Shown one piece after another: positions 13,939-20,969 of a DNA stretch of 30,865 nt; the first letter of the stretch is position 1; the number at the start of each line of letters is the position of its first letter. The stretch lies in the IMG/VR virus record IMGVR_UViG_3300042523_000251, positions 1 to 30,865 of that record, one strand, 5' to 3'. Both the position numbers and the translations under genes were made by a program. This DNA comes from a virus. Under the pieces are notes generated by a model. The model searched no databases. It saw only the letters and a list, made by a program, of their open reading frames with translations, and had not been told where the DNA came from.

Positions 13939-13965
13939 GTTGACATCAAGCAGGGAGATAGAGAT

Positions 13966-14202
13966 ATGAAACTGAAGACCGCAAACAAAGAGATTCGCCA
14001 AGTGTTGACTGAGGATGGCGTGGTTGTTGATGTAGCACCGGTTGGTACTTGGCAGTGTGCCGGTGAATGGGCAGAGTCGCTTATCAAGATGAACGCAGAC
14101 ACTGAGACATCTTGGTATTACGAAGGCTCAAGCGAAGACGGCAACGTCAAGACCTACATCGTAAGCGGAGACGCATACCGCTACGAGATGAAAACAATCT
14201 AA
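13966..14202 (+). CDS. Moron-like hypothetical protein between terminase and portal
   Basis: 78 residues, acidic, no recognised domain; a basic N-terminus (MKLKTANKEIRQV) followed by mixed strands and many aromatic residues near the end (SWYYEG, YRYEM). No membrane segment. The start is supported by GGGAGATA about 5 bases upstream. A longer frame from 13915 exists but runs through the promoter. The gene has its own promoter and a strong terminator, the hallmark of a moron: a gene added between late genes and expressed independently, often in a lysogen. Function unknown; superinfection exclusion or host-defence roles are common for morons, but nothing here proves one. Confidence 0.65.
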   Translation: MKLKTANKEIRQVLTEDGVVVDVAPVGTWQCAGEWAESLIKMNADTETSWYYEGSSEDGNVKTYIVSGDAYRYEMKTI

Positions 14203-14217
14203 ACCACTCAAGCCTAC

Positions 14218-14246
14218 AGGCCCCCGCAAGGGGGCTTTTTCTTTTT
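14218..14246 (+). terminator. Rho-independent terminator after the moron-like gene
   Basis: GCCCCC (14220-14225) pairs with GGGGGC (14230-14235) around a GCAA tetraloop, followed by TTTTT-C-TTTTT. It is a strong intrinsic terminator. It lies only 27 bases before the portal ATG, so portal transcription must read through or restart downstream. Confidence 0.9.
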
Positions 14247-14262
14247 GTGGGATACTGAAGCC
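14246..14262 (+). promoter_or_regulatory. Late-gene start element, copy 1
   Basis: TGTGGGATACTGAAGCC lies directly before the portal ATG. Near-identical copies precede the prohead protease (17107-17123) and the first connector gene (19413-19428). It follows a terminator within a few bases. It may be a phage-specific promoter core or a translation-initiation element; an in-frame TTG at 14245 could also extend the portal by six residues. Confidence 0.5.
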
Positions 14263-15993
14263 ATGGGTATCTTTGACCGCTTCCTTGGGCGTAAAGCCGC
14301 AGCCAACCCGACACAGGCATTGCCATTGCCGCTTAGCCAGTCTAGGGACATCTACCTCACTGGGTACGGCTCTGGTCAGCTGCAGACATTGCTACGCCGG
14401 GCGCTCCCTGGAAGTACCAAGGACTGGGCTAGGGTAGCCGGTGACCTTGGGCTAAACGGCGTTGTTGCTAGTGCCATTGACTGGTACGTCAGGAACTACC
14501 CACAGGCCACGCCAAGGTACTACCGACCGGTAGATAGCCAGCAAGCCGAGCCGGTAGAAGACCACCCGGTATTGCAGCTCATGGCGCAACCTGATCCGAT
14601 GATAATGGGGTCTTTATTCTGGGGCTGGTGCATCCAAGACTACAAGTTGTTTGGCAACACCTACCTGAGAAAGATTCGCTCTTCCACCCGTGGCACGGTG
14701 ACCGCTTTGCAGTTTCTACCGCAGGACATGGTTAGACCGGTAGGCAACGGCGTAAACCCTTTGACGCACTACATCTACACCACGGACGGCCGCTCCTTTG
14801 ACATCCCGGTATCCGACATCATCCACATCCGGTACGGCAGAGACCCTAGCGACATCCGCATAGGCCGTGCGCCGCTTACCGCCGTACTGCGGGAGATTGC
14901 AACCGACAACACCGCATCCACTACCGCATACGGACTCTTGGCTAACGGTGCTATGCCTAGCCTCATTGTCGGCCCTGATGCCAAAGAGACATCGGTAGAC
15001 ATGTCTATGGATGATGCTCGGCAGGTCAAGCGGCAACTGCATGAAGACCTTACCGGAGACGGTAGCGGCGGTATCGTGGTTATGACCGGTGCGTACAAGA
15101 TGGATAGGGTTAGCCTTACGCCTTCCGAGCTTGCTCTGGATTCTGTGAGACGCGTACCGGAGGAGCGTATCTGTTCAGCCCTTGGTATCAACCCGATGGT
15201 ATTGGGCCTTGGTTCAGGCTTAGAGCGGTCTACCTACAGTAATTATGAGAGGGCGCAACAGGCCGCATGGGAGGATGGCATGGTGCCTCTCCTGCGTACC
15301 TTGGCGGATGCTATCACCGCTGACTTGCTGCCGGAATACCCTGAGACACAGCAGGGTGATTACGTAATGTACGACCTTGAAACCGTCAGGGCGCTTGCCG
15401 ACGATATGCAAGCGGAAGCGGTAAGAGCAGAGAAACTTTACAAGGCTGGCATCATTGATCGTGCTGAAGCCAAGCGCATAGCCGGGCTGGAAGCCGTGCC
15501 TGAAGATGAAGGGCAGCTACACCCAACGGCAATACCCGTACAAAGCGGCGGCGGCTTTGAAGGTGCCGCAGTGCGATCGTACGATGTGAAGTTTAGACCA
15601 ACCGAAGCAATGCGGACAGCGGCACAACGGGCGCTTGATTGGAAAGCCGAAGGGTTTGATGGAGGCACGCGTATAGGGCTTGCGCGGGCTAACCAAATCG
15701 TGAACGGGGAGAAACTTTCCGAAGACACGATACTAAGAATGTATTCTTTCTTTTCACGGCATGAAGTGGACAAGAAGGCCGAAGGGTTCAACGCTGGTGA
15801 AGAAGGTTTCCCCTCACCGGGGCGTGTAGCCTGGGACTTATGGGGCGGCGATGCCGGATTCCGGTGGGCTACATCCAAGCGGGACCAGATGCAGGGTGAA
15901 GAGTCGAAGTCTACCGATTGTTGCACTCCGGGGGTAGTGTATAAGAGCCACCCTTTTTACGGGTACGAGCTGGAGACCAGCTCAAGCGAGTAG
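14263..15993 (+). CDS. HK97-type portal protein with an extra C-terminal domain
   Basis: 576 residues from ATG 14263. Residues about 30-400 are a classic HK97/SPP1-type portal: LFGNTYLRKIRS, DIIHIRYGRDPSDIRIGRAPL, and the late helix region ALGINPMVLGLGSGLERSTYSN. Residues about 442-543 form a different domain with GGTRIGLARANQI, MYSFFSRHEVDKK and GRVAWDLWGGDAGFRWA, which I recall as a separate domain in phage head and protease proteins. The portal forms the dodecameric DNA entry ring. A -1 frameshift signal sits 11 codons before the stop and would extend part of the product into the MuF protein. Confidence 0.88.
   Translation: MGIFDRFLGRKAAANPTQALPLPLSQSRDIYLTGYGSGQLQTLLRRALPGSTKDWARVAGDLGLNGVVASAIDWYVRNYPQATPRYYRPVDSQQAEPVEDHPVLQLMAQPDPMIMGSLFWGWCIQDYKLFGNTYLRKIRSSTRGTVTALQFLPQDMVRPVGNGVNPLTHYIYTTDGRSFDIPVSDIIHIRYGRDPSDIRIGRAPLTAVLREIATDNTASTTAYGLLANGAMPSLIVGPDAKETSVDMSMDDARQVKRQLHEDLTGDGSGGIVVMTGAYKMDRVSLTPSELALDSVRRVPEERICSALGINPMVLGLGSGLERSTYSNYERAQQAAWEDGMVPLLRTLADAITADLLPEYPETQQGDYVMYDLETVRALADDMQAEAVRAEKLYKAGIIDRAEAKRIAGLEAVPEDEGQLHPTAIPVQSGGGFEGAAVRSYDVKFRPTEAMRTAAQRALDWKAEGFDGGTRIGLARANQIVNGEKLSEDTILRMYSFFSRHEVDKKAEGFNAGEEGFPSPGRVAWDLWGGDAGFRWATSKRDQMQGEESKSTDCCTPGVVYKSHPFYGYELETSSSE
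15951..15983 (+). other. Programmed -1 ribosomal frameshift signal, portal to MuF
   Basis: The heptamer C-CCT-TTT (15951-15957) is in the portal frame and fits X-XXY-YYZ. After a 9-base spacer comes a perfect 7-bp hairpin GAGCTGG/CCAGCTC (15967-15973 and 15977-15983, loop AGA). Slippage continues into the MuF frame, which has no good start codon of its own, giving a product of about 946 residues. Confidence 0.6.
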
Positions 15994-17102
15994 ACAGCGG
16001 CACGGGCAGAATTTATGCCGCATCCCAGAAGTACCGGAATGACCTGCTAGAGCGTGAAGGCGTAGCCATCAGCCGTATGCAACGTGCTTACAAGGCCGCA
16101 ACCAAGGCCAGTATCGATGAGCTTGAAGCGCTGGAGGGTAGGATTGCCGAGCGTGAAGCAAACGGCGAACCGCCATCCGAAACAATCCTTTTCATGCGTC
16201 AGCGGATCATAGACAACATCGAGCAGCTCGGAAAGAACCTCAAAAAGTTCAGCGTTGAAGGAACACAAATAACAATCGATGGCCAGACTGAAGCCGCTAC
16301 GCTTGCTAATGATGCAACGCAAAGCCTTGTGGAAGCGGCAGCGGGTAAAAAGCCCGCCAACGTTTCCATTGGTTCTTCATGGACAAACTTACCAGACGAG
16401 CAACTCCAAGCCTTTGTCGGGTTCGCTGGCGATGGTTCACCTCTGGCTGAGTTATTCAATAAGATTCCACAGGTAACTACCGATGCCATGCAGATGGCTT
16501 TGGTACAAGGTATTAGCCTTGGTGAAGGCCCGCGCACGGTAGCGCGGCGGGTACGCAAGGCGGCAGACATCGGTAGGCAACGAGCAGAGACTATTGCCCG
16601 TACCGAGATGATACGCGCAAGTCGGGAAGCCCAGCGGCAATTGTATACGGAGAATCCTTCCGTGACCGGATACCGCCGACAGGCTACGCAAGACGCGCGG
16701 GTGTGCCTTGCTTGCTTGGCTCTCTCTGGCACCTTGCAAGCCACCGATACCATCATGCCAAGCCACCCGAACTGCCGGTGCGTGATGATACCGGAAACAC
16801 TTTCATGGGCAGAGATAACCGGTGATTCTTCCATACCGGATACACGCCCAGAGGTAGCCACGCCTGATCGGATTCTTGCTGGTCTCAACGATAGCGAGAT
16901 AGAAGAAATCATGGGTGAAGGCCGCTACCGGTTATGGAAGGAAGGCAAGCCGCTTTCTGACTTTGTACGGGTCAAGGAAAACAGCGACTGGGGGCCGACT
17001 ACCAGCATCATCCCGCTGAAGGAGTTCGGTATCACGGTACGGCGGCCACGCACTCCAATGGAGTGGGAGCGTGAGATTGCTAACCGACAGATGGATCAAT
17101 AG
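15957..17102 (+). CDS. MuF-like minor head protein, probably made as a -1 frameshift extension of the portal
   Basis: Open in this frame from 15945; 381 residues after the predicted slip. Coding character is clear upstream of the first ATG (16077): IYAASQKYRNDLLEREGVAI is a typical MuF N-terminus. No SD or usual start lies there; ATG 16077 would lose it. The MuF core is PRTVARRVRKAADIGRQRAE, TIARTEMIRASREAQ, then a Cys pair CLACLALSG and PSHPNCRCV. The protein joins head assembly, near the portal, and may be ejected or structural. Separate synthesis from 16077 or a rare start (ATT 16011) remain alternatives to frameshifting. Confidence 0.75.
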   Translation, partial: LRVRAGDQLKRVDSGTGRIYAASQKYRNDLLEREGVAISRMQRAYKAATKASIDELEALEGRIAEREANGEPPSETILFMRQRIIDNIEQLGKNLKKFSVEGTQITIDGQTEAATLANDATQSLVEAAAGKKPANVSIGSSWTNLPDEQLQAFVGFAGDGSPLAELFNKIPQVTTDAMQMALVQGISLGEGPRTVARRVRKAADIGRQRAETIARTEMIRASREAQRQLYTENPSVTGYRRQATQDARVCLACLALSGTLQATDTIMPSHPNCRCVMIPETLSWAEITGDSSIPDTRPEVATPDRILAGLNDSEIEEIMGEGRYRLWKEGKPLSDFVRVKENSDWGPTTSIIPLKEFGITVRRPRTPMEWEREIANRQMDQ

Positions 17103-17106
17103 GGTA

Positions 17107-17123
17107 TGTGGGATAGTGAAGCC
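17107..17123 (+). promoter_or_regulatory. Late-gene start element, copy 2
   Basis: TGTGGGATAGTGAAGCC ends directly before ATG 17124. It differs by one base from the copy before the portal gene. It starts five bases after the MuF stop, with no terminator upstream here. Confidence 0.5.
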
Positions 17124-18080
17124 ATGGACTTGCTGACATCTACCGTAGACGGTATCAAGAGCGACCGGTTAGGCTACGTCAAGGGCTACCTGGTTCGCTT
17201 TGGCGATACCAAGACCGCCGACCTTGAAGGTGACTTTTTCACCGCATCAACCGACTACGGCTTTCCGGTTTCCAAGGGTCAGCGCGTACCGCTCAACGTC
17301 TACTACCACCACGGCATGGATGCCGCTGTCGGTAAGAAGTCTATCGGTACAGGGTACATCAAGATGGACGATACCGGGCTTTGGTATGAGGCACAGTTAG
17401 ATCTAGCCGACGAATACGGCAGCATGATCGCGAAGCTCTGCAAGCAAGGCAAGATGGGCTTTTCCTCTGGTGCTGCTGGTCATCTGGTAGAGCGCAAGAG
17501 CATGGGCGGTGCAGCTGAGATAACCCGCTGGCCTATCGCCGAAGCATCGATTACCCCGACACCAGCCGAGTATCGTAACAGCGTGAAGACCCTCAAGGAG
17601 TACTACGGCATGGAGCCTATGATGGATATGGAAGAAGAGATGGTCATGGCTCCAATGCCTGAGCAGTCCCCGGAAGAATACGCCGTATCGGTCTTTGATG
17701 AGTCTGAAGGTGACCTGATACACGAAGGATTGGAAGCCTACTACGATGCGCTCTGCGGGGCTATCGAGATGGTTTCCGATCAAGCCATGGCTGATGCCAT
17801 CATTGACGAGTTTGCTCGACGTGCCAAAGGGCTATATGCCATGCACGGCATGAAGAGCGTACAACCCGCATCCCTGCGGGGTGTAGAACGTCGACTGCGG
17901 GATGCAGTCGGTTTGTCACGGTCAAGTGCTAAGCGCTTGGCTCCCGTAGTCTGGGATTCTCTGCGGGATGCAGACCAGCCGGAAGAGCAACCGTCCATCG
18001 TAGTCCAGGAAGCGAAAGCCTCCACCGATCATGAGCGAGCCGACATACTGGCCCGCTTGGAGTTGCTAACACAACTATGA
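17124..18080 (+). CDS. HK97-family prohead protease (possibly with scaffold function)
   Basis: 318 residues from ATG 17124; ATG 17106 would add MWDSEA but has AGGG too close. Protease features: LGYVKGYLVRFGDTKTADLEGD at the start, catalytic His in VYYHHGMD (about 62), and Ser in MGFSSGAAGH (about 114), as in U35/S78 enzymes. After about residue 160 an acidic, Met-rich linker leads to a helical C-terminal region that could act as scaffold. It cleaves the capsid delta domain and other head proteins. It precedes the major capsid gene with a 4-base overlap, the usual order. Confidence 0.88.
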   Translation: MDLLTSTVDGIKSDRLGYVKGYLVRFGDTKTADLEGDFFTASTDYGFPVSKGQRVPLNVYYHHGMDAAVGKKSIGTGYIKMDDTGLWYEAQLDLADEYGSMIAKLCKQGKMGFSSGAAGHLVERKSMGGAAEITRWPIAEASITPTPAEYRNSVKTLKEYYGMEPMMDMEEEMVMAPMPEQSPEEYAVSVFDESEGDLIHEGLEAYYDALCGAIEMVSDQAMADAIIDEFARRAKGLYAMHGMKSVQPASLRGVERRLRDAVGLSRSSAKRLAPVVWDSLRDADQPEEQPSIVVQEAKASTDHERADILARLELLTQL

Positions 18081-19357
18081 ATCTAACACAATTGCAGAAT
18101 CAGAAAGATTCTGTGCTTGCTACCGCGCGGGAGCTTGCTTCCGGTAACGGTGACCTCGCACAGGTCAAGTCCCTGATGGCTGAAGCCAAGGGCATCGAAG
18201 AGCGTATTGAGACCATCAAGGCACTCGGACAAGGTCACCCTGTTGCTACAGAAGCACCAGCAGAACAGCCTTGGAAGTCCGGCGGTATTGGACGTAATCC
18301 ATTCGTCGGTACCCGTGACGAAGCGAACTATAAAGCATACGCATGGGGTCAATGGGGACGCTCTATCATGGGCAACCGCAAAGCATCCGACTGGGTCAAA
18401 GCCAACCTGAAGGCACAGTCTGAAGGCACAACAACCGCTGGTGGCTATGTTGTTCCAGATCCACTGTCTTCCGACCTTATCTATCTGCGTGAGCAGTTCG
18501 GTGTTGCTCGCCAGAACTGCCGCATCTACCCGATGTCCAGCGATGTCTTGAACGTCCCTAACGCCACGGCATCCACCACGGTCTACTACCCTGGAGAGAA
18601 TACGGCTATCACGGCATCCGACCTGACATTTGCACAGGTCAACTTGGTTGCCAAGAAACCATCTGTCCTTACTCAGGTATCCAAGGAACTGGCTGAAGAC
18701 TCGATCATTGACTTTGGCGCAACACTTGCCCGTGACATGGCATACGTCCTTGCTAAGGAAGAAGACCGCGTTGTTTTCAACAATGCAGTGGACTCCACGT
18801 CTGGTCTTGATGGCATCCTTTATGCTGTCTACAACCTGAACGCAACCAAGGCTAACATCGCATCGCTTCAGGTCTTTACAACCGGTCAGACCATCACCTA
18901 CAGCCCGACACTTGCTAACCTTAAGGGCATGGTCGCAAAGCTCCCAACATATGCCGCTAACGCAAAGTGGTTCATGCATCGTGAGATTTGGTACAACGCG
19001 ATTGCACCACTCCTTGATGCTTTGGGCGGGAACTCCATCATGGACATCCAGAATGCCTATGGTCCTACGCCTATGCTCTATGGCTATCCAGTCGTTTTCG
19101 TGCAGAACATGGCTAAAACCTTGGCAGCCACCACGCCTTACATCCTGCTTGGTGACCTGAGCATGGGTACAGCGTTTGGTGATCGTCGTACGGTTACAAT
19201 TGAGGTAAGCGACCAGTATTACTTCAATCAAGACGCGTTGGCATTCAAAGCCACAGAGCGGTTCGCATTCTCGGCTTTCGACATTGGCAACGTCAACGCC
19301 ACGGCATCCAGCCGTGTACCGGGAAGCCTTATCGTCGGAGCATCCGCAGCTACATAA
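18077..19357 (+). CDS. HK97-fold major capsid protein
   Basis: 426 residues. The first roughly 70 residues are a helical delta/scaffold domain (NLTQLQNQKDSVLATAREL, EERIETIKALG) expected to be removed by the protease. The mature part begins around the EGTTTAGGYVVPDPL motif and contains the P-domain and A-domain patterns VSKELAEDSIIDFGATLARD and GDRRTVTIEVSDQYYFNQD, typical of this fold. It builds the icosahedral shell. Start ATG overlaps the protease TGA. Codons such as GAC, ATC and GGT dominate, as in a highly expressed gene, and a strong terminator follows directly. Confidence 0.92.
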   Translation: MNLTQLQNQKDSVLATARELASGNGDLAQVKSLMAEAKGIEERIETIKALGQGHPVATEAPAEQPWKSGGIGRNPFVGTRDEANYKAYAWGQWGRSIMGNRKASDWVKANLKAQSEGTTTAGGYVVPDPLSSDLIYLREQFGVARQNCRIYPMSSDVLNVPNATASTTVYYPGENTAITASDLTFAQVNLVAKKPSVLTQVSKELAEDSIIDFGATLARDMAYVLAKEEDRVVFNNAVDSTSGLDGILYAVYNLNATKANIASLQVFTTGQTITYSPTLANLKGMVAKLPTYAANAKWFMHREIWYNAIAPLLDALGGNSIMDIQNAYGPTPMLYGYPVVFVQNMAKTLAATTPYILLGDLSMGTAFGDRRTVTIEVSDQYYFNQDALAFKATERFAFSAFDIGNVNATASSRVPGSLIVGASAAT

Positions 19358-19377
19358 GCCTAGCGGTTCTTATCTCA

Positions 19378-19410
19378 AGCCCTCGGCAGACGTGCCGGGG
19401 GCTTTCTTTA
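19378..19410 (+). terminator. Rho-independent terminator after the major capsid gene
   Basis: AGCCCTCGGCA (19378-19388) pairs with TGCCGGGGGCT (19393-19403) with one G-U pair and loop GACG, followed by TTCTTTATA. It probably lowers transcription of tail genes relative to capsid. Confidence 0.88.
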
Positions 19411-19411
19411 T

Positions 19412-19428
19412 ATGTGGGATAGTGGAGC
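19412..19428 (+). promoter_or_regulatory. Late-gene start element, copy 3
   Basis: ATGTGGGATAGTGGAGC lies directly between the capsid terminator and ATG 19429. It matches the copies before the portal and protease genes except for one base and a shortened end. It also spells a six-codon frame (MWDSGA) whose TGA overlaps the connector ATG. Confidence 0.45.
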
Positions 19429-19926
19429 ATGATGACACGAGCCGAAGCGATAGCGCAGGTATCACTTTTTGTTGATGCACAAAGTTATCCGCAGATGTCC
19501 ACCACCGACATAGGGAGCATCTTGGATTCCTACTCCCGGTTCAGCACTTGGACGGCATCTACCACTTATGCTGTCGGTGACCGTGTAGTGCCTACAACGC
19601 CCAACGGCAGGGTCTACGAGTGCCGAGTTGCTGGAACATCAGGCACGACACAACCTGATTATCCGGTTTATGCTCCTTACCAAGTCAAGGGCTATACGCT
19701 TGAGGATGGCACGGGTGACCCAACCTTGATGTGGGTAGACCAAGGCCCGATCAATGTGGAAAGATACGATGTAAGGACAGCAACCCGCCAAGCATGGATG
19801 ATAAAGGCTAGCCGCTGTGCAAGCGACATTGATGCCAAGGAAGGCACAAGCGATGTGAAGCTTAGCCAACTGAAAGCACACTGCCTTTCGATGGCTGAAC
19901 GATATCGCCCCTTGGTGTTCGCATGA
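19429..19926 (+). CDS. Head-tail connector protein with an inserted carbohydrate-binding-like module
   Basis: 165 residues. The N-terminal helices (TRAEAIAQVSLFVDA, STTDIGSILDSYSRF) and the C-terminal helices (ATRQAWMIKASRCASDID) look like a gp6-type adaptor that sits under the portal. Between them, about residues 45-110, is a beta-rich module with TTYAVGDRVVPTTPNGRVYE, SGTTQPDYP and LMWVDQG, similar to small carbohydrate-binding modules that phages insert into structural proteins. It directly follows the capsid terminator. Two ATGs (19429, 19432) are in frame. The adaptor role is supported by position; the module call is by pattern. Confidence 0.7.
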   Translation: MMTRAEAIAQVSLFVDAQSYPQMSTTDIGSILDSYSRFSTWTASTTYAVGDRVVPTTPNGRVYECRVAGTSGTTQPDYPVYAPYQVKGYTLEDGTGDPTLMWVDQGPINVERYDVRTATRQAWMIKASRCASDIDAKEGTSDVKLSQLKAHCLSMAERYRPLVFA

Positions 19927-20288
19927 GCCCTATCCTACGCGCAACCATCAGCGCTGGCATGGTACGCAACCTGTGCCAAGACCGAGTAGAAATACACCGC
20001 TTCACACTTACAGAAGATGGCCGTGGCGGCGCTACTGAGACATGGCGCAAGGTTGCCGAGTACAACGCTAGGCTAACCAACCAAAGCGACACAGAGAGCA
20101 TCGTAGGCGGTGGCATCCAGTCATCTGCGCAGTGGACTCTGATAGTTGCTGTTGGTGCTGATGTCATGCCGCAGGATAGGGTTTACCGGGTAGGCGATGA
20201 TGCCAAGTATTACGATGTGATCGGGTCAGACTTTGGACAGACAGAATTACTTGTACAGCACGTAGGGCTGGTGGAGCGTACATCATGA
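19923..20288 (+). CDS. Head closure/head-tail adaptor protein
   Basis: 121 residues. The pattern DRVEIHRFTLTEDGRGGATETWRKVAEYNARL, then a variable loop, and MPQDRVYRVGDDAKYYDVIG is that of SPP1 gp16-like head closure proteins, which seal the portal channel and provide the docking surface for the tail. The size is usual for the family. The ATG overlaps the connector stop (ATGA) and its stop overlaps the next ATG, so the block is translated as a unit. Confidence 0.7.
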   Translation: MSPILRATISAGMVRNLCQDRVEIHRFTLTEDGRGGATETWRKVAEYNARLTNQSDTESIVGGGIQSSAQWTLIVAVGADVMPQDRVYRVGDDAKYYDVIGSDFGQTELLVQHVGLVERTS

Positions 20289-20497
20289 CAGCATCGGAAT
20301 GGACTACGATAGGCATCAGCGTTTCAGGTGCTGTCATCAGCCTACTGGTCTACATCATCCAGTTCCTCCACCGTATGGACAAGCGTGGAGCGGTAGACAC
20401 TGCAACGATCAAAGACCACGGGCATCGTATCGGTAGGCTGGAAACTGCAACCGGTGAACTGAAAACGCAGGTTACAAAGTTGGAGGCGAAGCAATGA
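20285..20497 (+). CDS. Small membrane protein with coiled coil (holin- or spanin-like candidate)
   Basis: 70 residues. One N-terminal membrane segment (IGISVSGAVISLLVYIIQFL, about 8-27) is followed by a basic turn (HRMDKRG) and a heptad-like coiled coil (HRIGRLETATGELKTQVTKL). This layout occurs in phage lysis accessory and membrane-anchoring proteins, but no specific family is recognised. It is coupled on both sides by ATGA overlaps and pairs with another membrane protein gene. If it has a lysis function, it is unusually far from the endolysin gene. Confidence 0.5.
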   Translation: MTASEWTTIGISVSGAVISLLVYIIQFLHRMDKRGAVDTATIKDHGHRIGRLETATGELKTQVTKLEAKQ

Positions 20498-20745
20498 ACA
20501 GCATTTCAATCAAGCGGTTGGTGGTCGTTGTGATCGTGGCTTTCGTAGCTGCCTTCACCTCAGTATTTGGCGATGGCATCCGGACATCCGAAGCGAAGGA
20601 CATTACCGAGCTCGGCGCAGTGCTGGCACTTTACGGGAGCAAGGCGGTAGCGGCGGGTGTCTCCGCTGCGGTTTCTAGTGTGCTGGCGTTCTTGACGATG
20701 CCGTTCAAGGGTACGCAAGCAAATGCGATGAAGGTGGGCAAATGA
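20494..20745 (+). CDS. Putative holin (two membrane segments)
   Basis: 83 residues. Two hydrophobic segments (LVVVVIVAFVAAFTSVF, about 9-25, and VAAGVSAAVSSVLAFLTM, about 52-69) with a polar loop between them and a short basic C-terminus. Size and layout resemble class II holins, which permeabilise the membrane so the endolysin can reach the wall. Weakness: it lies in the head-tail gene block, not beside the endolysin. ATG overlaps the upstream TGA; its own TGA overlaps the next ATG. It could instead be a structural or exclusion membrane protein. Confidence 0.5.
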   Translation: MNSISIKRLVVVVIVAFVAAFTSVFGDGIRTSEAKDITELGAVLALYGSKAVAAGVSAAVSSVLAFLTMPFKGTQANAMKVGK

Positions 20746-20969
20746 ACCTGCAAAACTACAGGCTGGAACCTAATCCCCTCAGCCCCGGTGACTGGATTGT
20801 CTTTGGGGATATCTATGACGACCAAGGCAACCTGCTCGGAACCTATGGGCCGGATGGCACATCTGTCTTTACGTGGTGGGTATTGCAAGATGCAGCATTT
20901 CAGACAAACTTTGCAAATCAGTTTGCCGTTGTAATGGCTCAAGAAATCGTCGCAGGGACGGCTGAATAA
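20742..20969 (+). CDS. Hypothetical protein preceding the beta-helix protein
   Basis: 75 residues, acidic, rich in aromatic residues (GDWIVFGDIYDDQGN, FTWWVLQDAAF), without membrane segments. The sequence looks like a small beta domain followed by a helix. Its stop shares one base with the ATG of the beta-helix gene (TAATG), so the two are likely co-expressed, and it could be a small structural or chaperone partner of that protein. No family recognised. Confidence 0.5.
   Translation: MNLQNYRLEPNPLSPGDWIVFGDIYDDQGNLLGTYGPDGTSVFTWWVLQDAAFQTNFANQFAVVMAQEIVAGTAE

Noticed and set aside
13915-13965. Longer N-terminus for the moron-like protein
   Set aside because: It would run through the promoter and the predicted transcript start; ATG 13966 has a strong ribosome site.
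16199-16912. Minus-strand open frame of 237 codons opposite the MuF gene
   Set aside because: Composition is that of an antisense shadow (Arg, Ser and Cys rich), with no motif and no promoter.
18083-19231. Long minus-strand open frame (382 codons) opposite the major capsid gene
   Set aside because: It mirrors the capsid codon bias, has no ribosome site or recognisable domain, and lies fully antisense to a clear capsid gene.
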